From positions 60,365,001-60,429,000 of the forward strand of contig JARDYH010000002.1 in NCBI GenBank assembly GCA_029215795.1: 64,000 nucleotides of DNA, given 5' to 3'. Within the stretch, counting starts at the first letter, position 1; every line of letters begins with the position of its first letter. Shown piece after piece: positions 1-10,945 of the stretch. Under the pieces are notes generated by a model. That model worked only from the letters and a program-made list of their open reading frames with translations, was not told the DNA's origin and made no database searches. Source of the stretch: Anniella stebbinsi. Taxonomy: Eukaryota; Chordata; Lepidosauria; Squamata; Anniellidae. The translations under genes and the position numbers were made by a program.

Positions 1-117
1 AATATAATGGACTCAGGCTCTTTTAAGATTTCTCAGCAAGAAAACTATCACCCAAAATATTTGTATCTACAGTGCCAAAAGAACTTTTAAAAAAGGCTAA
101 CCAAATATGCAAAGATA

Positions 118-255
118 AACTGCCTGTCATGAGGAATTCTAAATCTTCCTTTCAGAAGAGAAACGACTCTGATATTGCCGAAGAAGGTGGATAAGAATCG
201 TGGGGCAGTTGGGAGAAGGGGGAAGGGTGGAGATGAAAAATCCAAGCAGACCTGA
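118..255 (-). repeat. interspersed repeat fragment, inverted relative to 6783-6905
   Basis: This stretch is the reverse complement, with scattered differences, of 6783-6905. The shared core includes gaggaattctaaatcttcc. It is a fragment of the outer mobile element described at 5566-7084. The short open frame across it is a by-product of the repeat, because the same translated string appears in the other copy. Confidence 0.7.
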
Positions 256-410
256 CTCTGTAAAGTCAGATGAATAAGCAATATCCTTAATTCCTGCAAC
301 CAATTTACACTTCAAAGCATGTTTTCTAAGTACCTGAGACTCACACAGCTACAACGATGAAAGGTACTGCATTTCCAGTTGTGGGATGTGTATTGTAGGG
401 CAAATAACCT

Positions 411-440
411 TTTCTTTCTTTCTTTCTTTCTTTCTTTTTT
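411..440. repeat. (TTTC)n microsatellite
   Basis: About seven consecutive TTTC units ending in a T run. Confidence 0.95.
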
Positions 441-1640
441 GTTCAACCTGTAATTAGCAGTCTGAAGTGAGCTTGTGGACCAAATCCCAAAGCAGCAGAA
501 GTACTCAGAAGTACAGATATGTGCATAATCTGTCTCGCTCTTTAGCTCCCCACCCCCACCAGGATTAGCTTGGCTTGGCTGGAATGAGTTTAGAGCAATT
601 CCAAAGAGGAAGTTGCTTTGAGAAATAAGGAAGGAGGTACTCCTTGTTCACCTCACAGGAAAAGAAGCTGCCATGAGGAAGCTAAAAAAAGGCTGGGGGA
701 TGGGCAGGCTGTGAATATGTGTGGTAGAGAAAGGGAATGAGATACTCCATTTGCACCTGAGGTGGAAATGTGAAAAATATATAAGAGATATTGTTTAATT
801 TTGTTTGATCAAACTTTTGAAATGGAATTCAGTTCTTTCCCATGAAATGTACTTGCATTGTGCAATAGAGAGAGCTGCATAGAACAGTCAACTCTTTTGA
901 CAACTCAAAATTTAGGATGTAGGTCACAAAGAGGCAGGGCCAAAGTGGGAGCAGTTGGGATTTTATAATAAGCTTGTTTACAATATAGGAACTGCAGAGT
1001 CACTCCAGAGCAGGTTTCAGTATGTCAGCAAGATAAAGTCAATAATTCAAAAAAACATATAAATATTGTATCTTCTGCTCTTTTTGTACTTCCTAATGCA
1101 ACTTACTAGGCATAACCATGGAAATTCATTAGCTGAAACGTTCAAAATAGTAATGTCATCAAAGTCTAACTTGTCCAGAAAATTCTTTCTCAATCCGGTT
1201 CTAAAATATACAATAGGGGAAAGAAGGTTGAATAACTTTATTAGAATAAGCATCCTTACTTCCTTATTGAATAACTCTACGATGCCCAAGGATATGGTGA
1301 AATCCAAGATGCAACTTTGCTTCCATAGCATTGTTAAGCTGAGCTGTGCCAGACCAATGGGAGAAAATTAATTAGCTGCATCAGGGTAACAATACCAGCT
1401 GTCTTCCACTGTAAGGGCTGGCTCATACCATACATTGAATGTCCAGGTGGTCAGCTCCAGCCATCCTGCAGTGTCTGTGATAGCAGCAGTAGGGTGAAAA
1501 ATTGCTCCAGAAATTACAGAAAATACTACCAGCCATGATTATCACAAGACTGCCACTTTTTTTGCCTTCCCAACAGAAATTAGGTAAATTAAGGTTCTCC
1601 CTTGCCTATCACCAATATAAGAAAATACACGTCTGTGATT
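441..1640. other. no gene or repeat recognised
   Basis: AT-rich unique-looking sequence. The two overlapping opposite-strand open frames at 1047-1371 are about 100 codons, lack family motifs and are compatible with chance. Confidence 0.5.
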
Positions 1641-2231
1641 GGGTTCAGACACAATAACCAATGGTGGTTTAAATAGTCAACAGCTGGTTATTTAACCAAC
1701 CATGAGTTATCATGTGTGGAGGGTTTTTTTTAACCAACGATTGGTTATTTGGCCAAAATAACCAATGCAAATAACCAGTGTGGTGCAGAGTTAGCTATTT
1801 AAACCACCATTGGTTTTAGTGTGGCGTGGAGAGTACTGTTGGTTATTTTCTCCCCCAATGTTGGTTATTTCACCAGCCACAGAGTTGCAAGGCAAGAGCG
1901 GTCAAAGCAGTGGCTGCTGTAGTCCAGCTGGCACGATAGATTTTTGGCAGAAATGGCGGATGGGATACTAGCGGGAGGACTGAGGGAGGAGAGAGGGTGG
2001 GAGATGAGTGAGTCAACTCAGCATGGACTAATGGTCAACTTAACACTGATCTTAATCCACACCATGGTTGATTATTGTCATGTTGTGTGGTGAGTGTTAT
2101 TATTATTTATTGCATTTATATACCACCCCATAGCCAAAGCTCTCTGGGTGGTTTACAAAAATTTAAAAAACTCTTAGGTAAACAACTGTCGAGTTGATTA
2201 TTACCTATTGTCTATTGTGTTGTCTGAACAC
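1641..2231. mobile_element. non-autonomous DNA element (MITE-like), interrupted
   Basis: The left end reads gttcagacacaat and the right end reads attgtgttgtctgaac, which are inverted copies. The interior is full of AACCA/TGGTT inverted motifs. A LINE/SINE-type tail (about 2098-2175) sits inside it. It appears related to the cleaner element at 45242-45466, which has the same style of GAATTCAGACAACA termini. No target duplication was resolved. Confidence 0.55.
2098..2175 (+). repeat. LINE/SINE 3'-tail fragment
   Basis: Contains ttattgcatttatataccac and ctctgggtggtttacaaa, a tail that recurs near 63485-63545 and in altered form at 10860-10942. It lies inside the element at 1641-2231, so it probably inserted later. 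Confidence 0.5.
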
Positions 2232-2595
2232 AGTCTGTATGTCAATCTGCTATTAAAGAACAACAGCATGACCAATAATCCTAGATCATTCCAATCACAG
2301 TCTGGCCCAATTCAGACATCACAGCTAACCATGGTTTGGTTGCCTCAGGCTTGCATGTTCCAATTCTGTCTCTCACATTCTGATATGCAGTAACCATAAT
2401 TTGCTGTGTAATAATTTTATTCTGGCACAAGTTTTCGTGGACACTGTCCACTTTATCAGATGCACATAGTATTAACCTCATATTGGCAGATTTATACACA
2501 TGCTGAGGGAGGGGATGAAAACCATGTCATCAGAGGGGTTGAAATGCAAATAGCAGACCATGATAATTAAGAACATAAGCAGGGTTGACCCTCTC

Positions 2596-3130
2596 AGGCA
2601 GTGAGTCTGTAAGGGCAGCAGATCTCTACCACCAGGAACACCGTGGGTCCTACTGCTGCTGCCCTATACCTCTCAAAGTGAGGCAAAGGGCAGGTGGCTG
2701 CTCTGGAGAGCCCTGCTGATGAATTTCCTGCTGCGGGAAAATACTGCAGCAGGAAAACAGCCATTGCAGCTCTCCAGAGCAGCTCTGCTGCCTGTCCTAC
2801 ACTCTGCCCTACATCTGCATAGGCAGGACACCATTGTGGAGAGCCACACCGGGCGCTGCCCTGCGCAAAGGCTGGAGCAAGAGAGCATCTAACATAGCTC
2901 CCCAGAGTGCTGCCCACCCTATGCTTTCGGGTAGGCTCTCAGGCAAGCTCCACCAATGTGGCTCTCCACAGAGCTCACCTGGTGCAATTGGCTCATTCTG
3001 AGGTGTCCTTCATGAGAGCATGGCATTGATGGGAAGGTGGCCTTGGAGACTGCCTGCACTGCTGTGTTGCGGGAAGTTTCCAGGACCACCTCTCCTCCAA
3101 TGCCTCGCTCTCACTAAGGACACCTCAGAG
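2596..3130. repeat. GC-rich segment with two imperfect hairpins
   Basis: Hairpin 1 spans 2697-2782 with arms gctgctctggagag and ctctccagagcagc. Hairpin 2 spans 2998-3128 with arms beginning ctgaggtgtcctt and ending aaggacacctcag. Both have long imperfect stems. Open frames on both strands come from the GC richness. Probably a foldback MITE; family not assigned. Confidence 0.55.
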
Positions 3131-3394
3131 AGAGGTATTGAGGAGAAGGTGGATGGTAGTGGATGGCAAAAGGGAGGTGAGAAAGGAGAAGGGAGGAAGG
3201 GGAAGGGGCAGTGGTGGTGGTTCAATCTCATCCCCCCCCCCGTGAGGCGGCTCGTGCTCCTCTTTCTCCCCCCACCACAGAGCTGCAGTAGCAGGTCATG
3301 CTCCTCTTTCTCTCCCACCCCATGTGGCATTTGGTGACTTCCCACTTCCCCCTCAGCAGCAGCAGGAAGTCTTGCACCTTTCTAAACACAAAAA

Positions 3395-3585
3395 GACCCA
3401 TGCTAAATCAAACCAAGGGCCCGTCTAGTCCAGCCTTCTGTTCATTCAGTGGCTAACTAGCTGCTCTGAGAAGTCCACAAACAGGATAAAAATGCAATAA
3501 CACTATCTTGCTCATGTTCATCAGCAACTGTATAGGCCTACTGTAGCCATCATGACTACAAGTCATTGACACCCTTATCTTAATG
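3395..3585 (-). mobile_element. LINE 3'-end fragment (family also at 43141, 60640, 63690)
   Basis: Antisense copy of the same 3' region seen at 63690-64000: gtctagtccagccttctgtt, then gtggctaactag, then gtagccatcatgac. Short and diverged. No coding capacity remains. Confidence 0.6.
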
Positions 3586-3589
3586 GTTA

Positions 3590-5460
3590 CTTTCAGGAGC
3601 ATTTGCAATTTGCAATTCACAAAATGTTGTTAGGTGATAACCCAGACATAATTGCAATGATGAGCAGTTTAACATATGTAGTGGGATTAAAAAAAACACC
3701 TTCAAACCACAGGAAATAAGAATGGAACCTCTTCAAGAATTCTTCTTCAGCAATTTTGTGTTGGCAACTGTCTTTGAAATTTCTTTGTTCGAGAACAATG
3801 AATTTAAGGTTGAAATGTTCCTCCCTTGATGTCAGAAGCAATCTCTCATGTTTGAGTAAGGAGAATAAATATTGGTAGGAAGAATTCCCAACTTGAGTGT
3901 CTTCTCCACTTTCATTCAGCAGATTCAGTCACCACTTCATACGTAACATTACAAATCCTTTAATAAGCCAAATACACCCATGGAAGTTACCACTTAAGAA
4001 CCTAATGGACCAAAGTAGTAAAACGATGAGGAGGCCAAGGGTCAATGTGCATCACCATGTAAATTATAGGCATAGTGACATATGTCGTACCTCTCTACAC
4101 TGCAAAATGTCTACATTCTTATGATGACCTCTCACTCCATTAGAAAGTGCCATTTAGGAACACGTTTCTGAGCTTGCAGCCATTGGCATAGCTGTAAATC
4201 CAAGTAACGTTATAGGATCATAAATTTTGAATTTTGCAGGCTGCCCATATAAAACCATAAATCTTAACAAGAGAAACACACTACACACCATTTTATTTGC
4301 TCTAAGTGTTTTATTCATGTAAACAGCTGTGATAAAAAGAAAACCCCAAACCTTACAATCTGGCCAACTGTGTGTAAATTATTTACTGTCTTGCCCTACG
4401 GACTTTTCTTCTACAAGCCTATTTATTAACAGGTATGTAAGGCTTGAAACCTAAAGGTTTGTTGTGATCTGTTATGAGCACTACAAACAACTGCCCAACT
4501 TACTTTTAATCCACTTTAATAACTCAACACAATAAAACCCCATTTAGCCTTCCGGAATCTTCGAGATCCTCATTTTAGGAGAGTTGACATGTCAAAAATT
4601 TGGCTGAACTAAAATGGGAAGTAAGTTGGCATGCTGATCACTGGCTGTTCATATTTTAATAAAAGGTTCAAGGTCTATAACTATTTGTAGGAACACTTGG
4701 TAGTATCTAATAGCGGCCATGCATGCGCTGCCAGTTCTGCCAGGACTGGTCTGCATGCACCCTGCCACAAGCCTGGCTAGGCACATGAAGACATTTTCTA
4801 CCCTTTGAATCCCTCTCCCTGTTTCATAGTCCTAAACATCCTGATGTAACCCAGATAGCTGGCCACTGGCGGTGGAATCTCTATCTCTAGATACTGCAGT
4901 GATGGAGGGAACTGGAATTCAGAGAACAGATAGAAATGTGTTCTAAAGGGACTGGTGAAGCATAATACATTTATACAAACCTATTTTCTATCATTTGAAT
5001 AATGCAATGGGGTGACACCCCAAATTGTTGTATTGTTTTGCTGTAATTGCTGGAACATGCTACCCACTTCAGATATGAGGGGATCCAGCAAAAAACAGTG
5101 GATAAACAGTAATAACAAACAATCTGACACAATACAAAAAAGGCTAAACAAATAAAGCAAGTTGAATGTCTCATACTCTACAGTAGATGTAAGTAAGAGT
5201 CACTTTTTAGAAAGGGTTTTCCATGCTATCTCTAAGGTTCATTGAACAATATGGGTAAGCATGTTTGAGAATAAACTTTATAGGCTTTAAAGAATGCAAA
5301 CGTTATTCATTGTTAAACATTTCAGTCTTTTTTATTTAGGGGAAAGCATCAAAGCAAACATGAGTCATATGCTTTAAAATAAGATTGTGCTTATGGTTCC
5401 TTATTACAAATTATATCTATTCATGAGAGAATGCTGATCTATTTATTGTTTCTGGACACA
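3590..5460. other. no gene recognised
   Basis: AT-rich sequence without a clear repeat boundary. Short open frames at 3617-3841, 3897-4124 and 4971-5174 have no recognisable domain. Confidence 0.5.
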
Positions 5461-5737
5461 ATTCAAAGTGCTAGTTATGACCTACAAAGCCGTATATAAC
5501 TTGGGACTAGGTTATCTGAAAGACCATATTCTCCCATATAACCCTGCCTGGGTTTTAAGATCCAGGGGCAGGGATTGGGGAGGTGGTTTGCATGATCAAA
5601 ACAAGCCACAGTGGCATGTTGTGAGCTGAGGCGTATGCCAGGTACAATTTGCATAATCACCACTTGGCCGTGGCTTATCATATCTTCTGAATCCAGACAG
5701 CAAGTCTTGTTGGAGGGTTCAACAATCCTCAGATAAT

Positions 5738-6712
5738 AAGACTGTATAAGCCTCTGCTTCAGCTTTGGAATTCTGAAGCATTGGCGACCATTTTATAGAG
5801 AATCCATAGATAAAATGGATTTCGTGCACAGCCCTAGTATCCACCGAAGAAAGATCCTACAACTCCCTGCATGCTTTGCTAAGGAGGGAGGGACTTACTG
5901 GAGCCTGGGGGCAACAAACACTCATGGCCTTGCCGCTGCTGCTGGCAGTTAATCGGCTGTGCTAGTCCCTGCATGGCTCGCTGCAGGGTCCGTGAGTGCC
6001 CTGCAGCCACCCACTTCCCCTAAGAGCCGCCTGCTACTCTTTGCTCATCATCAATGCTGGGCTCCTGACAGTGTGCAGTAAGGATCGTACTTGCAATGGC
6101 CATAAATAAAACAGCCAGTTCCACAAGATCAGAGGTGTAAAAGGGATTCGTGCAGCCCTGATCATGCTGGTGGGCAACCAGCAGCGACAACGCGACGAGC
6201 ACCCATTGCTTCTGGGTCTCCTGGTAAGTTCCTCTCTCCCTAGCAAAGCATGCTTAGAGTGACCATACGGAAAGCAGGAGAGGGCACCTGTTTCTTTAAC
6301 ATTTGTATAGAAAAGGGAATTTCAGCAGGTGTCATTTGTATGTATTCAACACCTTGTGAAATTCCCTCTTCATCACAACAGTTAAAGCTGTAGGAGCCCT
6401 GACTTCTTTTGTATCTGGTCACTCTAGCTAAAGAGGGCAGGGCTCCTGCAGCTTTAACTATTGTGATGAAGAGGGAATTTCATCAGGTGCTGCATGCATA
6501 CAAATGACACCTGCTGAAATTCCCTTTTCTAGACAACTGTTAAATATACAGGAGCCCTATCCTCCTTTCCATATGGTCACCCTAAGCATGCTGGAAGTTG
6601 CATGCCCTTTCTCTGGTGGACACTAGAGCTGTACATGAAAAGGTGAATTATCCGAAAAATGGCCACCAATGCTTCAGAATTCTGAAACTGAAGCAGAGAC
6701 TTGCACACCCCT
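5738..6712. mobile_element. inner DNA element with terminal inverted repeats
   Basis: The left end (ctctgcttcag, then aattctgaagcattgg) is mirrored at the right (ccaatgcttcagaattctg, then ctgaagcagagac). This pair sits inside the outer inverted repeats and itself contains the palindromic MITE dimer at 6255-6584. Confidence 0.6.
6255..6584. mobile_element. palindromic MITE, head-to-head dimer
   Basis: The first unit (6255-6425) begins tagagtgaccata and ends ggtcactcta. A second unit follows in inverted orientation and ends ggtcacccta. Shared internal blocks are agggaatttcagcaggtg and ttcatcacaacagttaaag. The dimer is bracketed by AGCATGCT on both sides. A related dimer is at 39420-39739. Confidence 0.75.
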
Positions 6713-6782
6713 ATCAAATAACCCTAGGGCAGTCCATGGATTATTGAGGGTTGTTTAACCCTCCAACAAGCTGTGCTGCCCG

Positions 6783-6905
6783 GGTTTGGATTTTTCATCT
6801 CCCCCCCCCTTCTCCCAACTGCTCCACGATTCTTACCTACCTTCTTCTGCAATATCAGAGTCTTTTCTCTTCTGAAAGGAAGATTTAGAATTCCTCATGA
6901 CGGTG
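6783..6905 (+). repeat. interspersed repeat fragment, inverted copy of 118-255
   Basis: Matches the reverse complement of 118-255 along its length and forms part of the right side of the outer element. The short open frame over it mirrors the one at 118-255. Confidence 0.7.
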
Positions 6906-7414
6906 ATTATGCAAATCGTGTCTGGCATGCTCTGCAGCTCACAAAAAAATGGCAGCTTATTTAAGTCACCATTGCTCATTTTCATAACGTGAACTAGGTC
7001 AGTAAGAGAGCGAAAGAGGCACCATTATGTCTGCCCCACAAACATTTGAGGCACATTCGGCTGGAACTCAAAATTGGATCTCGAGTTCGATTCTGGAACA
7101 CCTTGCCAAGAGAGGCCCAACTAGGCCATCTCTAATGAGCTTCTGTCAGTCAGCGTATGAAAACATTTTAGTTAGATAAGCTTTTGGCCCATACACTGAC
7201 TTCTACATTTGTTAAAATTGGTTTTAACTAGTTGTTTTATTGCGTTTATTGATGTTTTAGCCTGCCTTGTTGTTTTTGCATGTGTGTATATTTGATTGCT
7301 GTTTTGTTGTACGGTATTATGTTATTACATTTGTCGTTGCTGTTTGCATCCTTGAACACAATTTGTTGAAAAAGTGGAATACAGCTTTACCAAATAAATA
7401 AATAAATTCTTATA

Positions 7415-8240
7415 ATTCTAAAAATATGGGAATTTTCTGCATTGGCTTCAACCATATGCAACAAAACATTCCACAATTCTTTTTCTTTTTTTTTTAACCA
7501 AAGAGCCATTATATTTGTGACCCAGAATTATTTCCCCTACTATAGAGTTCAGTATTAATATAAAAGGTATAGAATGGGAAAATGGAGACATTTGACATAT
7601 TTTTCACTATAACCTAATCTTTGGTTCCATCTTTTAAGAAAGTACCTCATTGGGGAATATTTTTTTTCAGACTGCTCCAGCTCATATGGAAACTGTTTTC
7701 ACTGAAATATCTTTAGCTACAATCCTTTGCTCTACCCTGTAAAGGGTATATTAAAATTGCAACTTCTAAAGAGATTAAGCAAACAAGGAGGGGTGGGAGA
7801 ATGTATGATGGAATAATCTACTGGGTATTATGAAAGCTATAAATGACTATGTGTTGACCAAATGATTGAAAATCGCCACACCAGTTGACGTCTTGAACAT
7901 GCATCAAAGCTGTGTTTAGAGTAAAGACATAAAAGGAAAGAAGGAGCCATTGCCCTTGGTTTCACACAGTTATCAGACCTCATTCTGGCAAACGTATAAT
8001 TTGAAAACATAGGACAACTAAGAACAAAAAGGAGGGTGCAGATACAGCAAAGAAAGCAGGAAGCATAGCAGCAATGTCGTGGTCTGTTCTCAAGCATCAC
8101 AGAATAGTGCTGTGCCGAATCCTGCCCTCGATTTTTCTCTCCCAGCGGAAGAGGCATTGTTTTTTCTGCCTCTTCTGCAGGGAGGGGAAGAATTTTGCCG
8201 AATTTGTGTAGTCGGTTGTTTAGGGGTTTTCTTTCAAAAA
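7415..8240. other. no gene recognised
   Basis: AT-rich. One short minus-strand open frame at 7837-8157 shows no domain. No repeat boundaries were resolved. Confidence 0.45.
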
Positions 8241-8245
8241 TTTTT

Positions 8246-8385
8246 TAAAAGAAAAACACCTCCAGCACTTGGAAGAGCCAGGCAGTTCTTCATAAATGCC
8301 TACTGGGGACCATGTGACCTCACCTTCCCAATAGGCATTCAGGAAGAACTCCTTCAAGTGCTGGGGGTGTTTTTTTAAAAATAGA
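8246..8385. repeat. foldback (hairpin) repeat
   Basis: acctccagcacttggaagag near the left is mirrored by cttcaagtgctgggggt near the right, with ttcttcataaatgcctactgg against ccaataggcattcaggaaga inside. Both sides carry an A/T run, suggesting a small foldback MITE. Confidence 0.65.
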
Positions 8386-8563
8386 AAAATAGAAAGAAGA
8401 ACTCTCAAAATTTCCTACACTCAAAAAGTGTATTATTAATATAAGATATTTTCCTCCTACAGATATATGCCTGAAAAAGAAAACACATGCTACAATTAAG
8501 ATGCCGAGGGCCAAAACAAACACATCTTTAAATGTTTGTATAACAGCTATATCTTATTTTTGC

Positions 8564-8618
8564 TCTGGAGTAGGTGCAGGGTCCCCAATCTGGATCGGGG
8601 CCCTGCACCTACTCTAGA
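8564..8618. repeat. short near-perfect hairpin
   Basis: Arm tctggagtaggtgcaggg is followed after about 19 bp by ccctgcacctactctaga. It lies just upstream of the (AG)n tract. Confidence 0.85.
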
Positions 8619-8628
8619 TTGAATGAAT

Positions 8629-8631
<3 letters not shown>

Positions 8632-8679
<48 letters not shown>
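8632..8679. repeat. (AG)n microsatellite
   Basis: About 24 uninterrupted AG units. The Arg-Glu or Ser-Leu repeats in overlapping open frames are products of this tract. Confidence 0.98.
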
Positions 8680-8683
<4 letters not shown>

Positions 8684-8689
8684 GACCTA

Positions 8690-10015
8690 TTAGACACAAT
8701 CCTATAATGATAGTTGGCAGCCTCCAAGTTCGAAGGCTGCTCAATATCCAATGCAAGGTTGTTGAAGGGCAGAAGCAATCTTTCGCCCATCTAGCCAAAT
8801 CTTCAGGAAGAAGTCAGGGGGCAGCTGGGAATAGCTTGTGGCTCCACGACCCCAGTCTCCTCTCCTTGCCCCCACAATGCTTCCTTTTCCCCAGCTGCTG
8901 TGGTTCTCTCCGCACTGGCTACAAAGGGAGGGGGTAGGAACGCAGTTTCCTGGCACCCAGCTGGGAGTCCTATCTATGAATATGCAGCCAGGAAACTGAA
9001 TAATCCTATGGCCCCTGAAGACGCTATGTAGGGGACAGAGGATTGCTCCCTTAGTATACTGTCTGTTTTAGCTCTCAGAAATTCCAATTTGTGTGTGTTA
9101 CCTGTTGAGAAAGAACATCACTGAACCATTATAAACAGTGTGGAGCAGGAAACTATGCCTCTCACAACATGCTCTTCAGCCTACCAGTTTATTTAACAAA
9201 AAAGCCAGATTTTTGAAAAAGGGAGATTAATTAAATAAGACTGGTGTTGACGCTTGAATGAGATACTATCATCTATGTGTATACAAAAGGGTCTGAGAGT
9301 CCCAGAGTAAAACAAGGTATAAACCAACTGGGCAAGGTTCCAATGCTCAGGACATACAAATGGCTGGATATTACTCAGATTCAAGAAGGTAGGGATGTCA
9401 GATGGGAATTGAACTATAGATTCAGCTTATCTTGGTTCCAGCTTGTTCACATTTCATGCAAGCCCTGCGGTCATTTCAGAATGCCCGGTTTTCCATTATA
9501 AATTAATCATAGGAGCAGCATGGGCTGTTGTCAGGCACTATGGAAATGCAGGCTGGCTGACAAACTAAATTCTTCCTATCATTTCAAAACAAAAGCAAAT
9601 CAGTTTATGTTTTTTGCTATGAAGCAGCTACCAAATAAGAAGGAAACATTTATGCCCTCAAGGCATTAGAAACATATCAGAGATATTCTCGATTTGTTTT
9701 TAAACATTTCTAAGAGCAGCTGCCTTGTACGCTTTTGTATAATGAAAAAAAATATGTTTTGCTTATCTTTCCTTCCCACCCCACCCCATTTTTTAATCAT
9801 TAAAAGAGAATAGCAGCAATATCAAAAAGCACCAAGGAAACAGAGTCTTTTATCTGTCTGAATGTTTTTGTAATGATCAGGTGGCTTTAGCTAATTAACT
9901 AAATAAGTATTTCTGCTCTTCAATAAGAGTGGTAGTTTTGAAGTTATGGAACGAAAACAAAAACCTTTCTTCATTCAAATCATCTGCAGTTAGAAAAATC
10001 ATGTTACAGCTATTT
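8690..10015. other. no gene recognised
   Basis: Nothing beyond short open frames without domains. AT-rich throughout apart from 8800-8960. Confidence 0.45.
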
Positions 10016-10018
10016 CAT

Positions 10019-10045
10019 ACACACACACACACACACACACACACA
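10019..10045. repeat. (CA)n microsatellite
   Basis: About 13 AC units. Confidence 0.95.
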
Positions 10046-10859
10046 GAGATCAGTCAATCTGGAATTAAGGGGCTAATTATATATTATGTCCACAAGTGTC
10101 ACTGGAGCCGCAAGTAGGGTTCGAAATGCATGTTCACCAGTGGTTTCAGTCTTGCAGTTGAATCCTTGCATGGGGGAATTGGATTGGAGAAGTGACAGAC
10201 AGAGAAAGGATTAAGCAGTCCCTCCCTCATCATTTTAAAGAGGAATTTTGTGACACCTTAAAAATTAGCAATACCAGTAGGAATCAGAGGACAGCTGTAA
10301 GGCTGGAAACCAAAAACAAACAAGAGGCAGCTGTACTAGTTATGTTCCCAAAGCGTTTCGACGTGAGTCTTTATCAAGGGAAAAACTCTTAAAGGTTTTT
10401 CAGGAGGATTCCCTCTTCCTTTCTTCATTCAAAAAAGACTATGAAACCTAATACTAAGGGGACTCTGGGATGTGCATCCTGGAGTTATTTGTTTTAAAAA
10501 ACATTTCAGTTTTAATTAACTTAGATGTGTCTGTGAATTTCAAGCCTGCAGTACCATTTTCAGTCACTATATGACTAGTCAGTATATAGTTTTGCAGTCG
10601 ATACCACTTGAAGCCAAAAGGGATTAATCCAAGAGACAGTGTTATATGAAGGCCTCTCCCCACTGCTCTGGAGCAGTAACCTCTCAGGGAAATGGTGTGG
10701 AGAGACCCCTCCTTCAGGGGGCTATAGGGGTGCCAACAGGCATGGCTTGACTCAGCCGGGACAAACTGTGTTCAATTCTGACAGTGGTGTAAGCAAACTT
10801 TGCTTGAAGGCTTTGTTGTATCAAACTAAGGGTGATTCCAAATTGCGAAACCACGTCAA

Positions 10860-10911
10860 TTCACTAGTAATTCTAAACTGCCCAGGGAGCCTCAAGGCAG
10901 TATAAAATTGT

Positions 10912-10942
<31 letters not shown>
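10860..10942 (+). repeat. LINE/SINE tail ending in (ATC)n
   Basis: cccagggagcctcaaggcag and tataaaattg precede about ten ATC units at 10913-10942. This is the usual layout of a retroposon 3' tail followed by a microsatellite. Confidence 0.55.

Positions 10943-10944
<2 letters not shown>

Positions 10945-10945
<1 letters not shown>

Larger units (their letters stand above)
5566..7084. mobile_element. outer DNA element inside the LINE
   Basis: Inverted matches flank the interior. The stretch 5620-5665 (tgtgagctgaggcgtatgcc, then tttgcataatcacc) is the reverse complement of about 6895-6950. The stretch 5698-5737 (cttgttggagggtt) is the reverse complement of about 6735-6775. The exact ends at the LINE junctions are uncertain. 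Confidence 0.5.
5465..7412 (+). mobile_element. LINE 3' end (CR1/L2-like), split by nested insertions
   Basis: The left piece at 5465-5565 (gacctacaaagccgtatata, then gttatctgaaagaccatatt) and the right piece at about 7085-7412 (ccttgccaagagaggccc, then a T-rich 3' region ending in aaataaataaataaa) read as one LINE 3' end. About 1.5 kb of other elements separates them. A similar 3' end without the insertion lies at 34335-34727. The subfamily is not certain. Confidence 0.6.
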
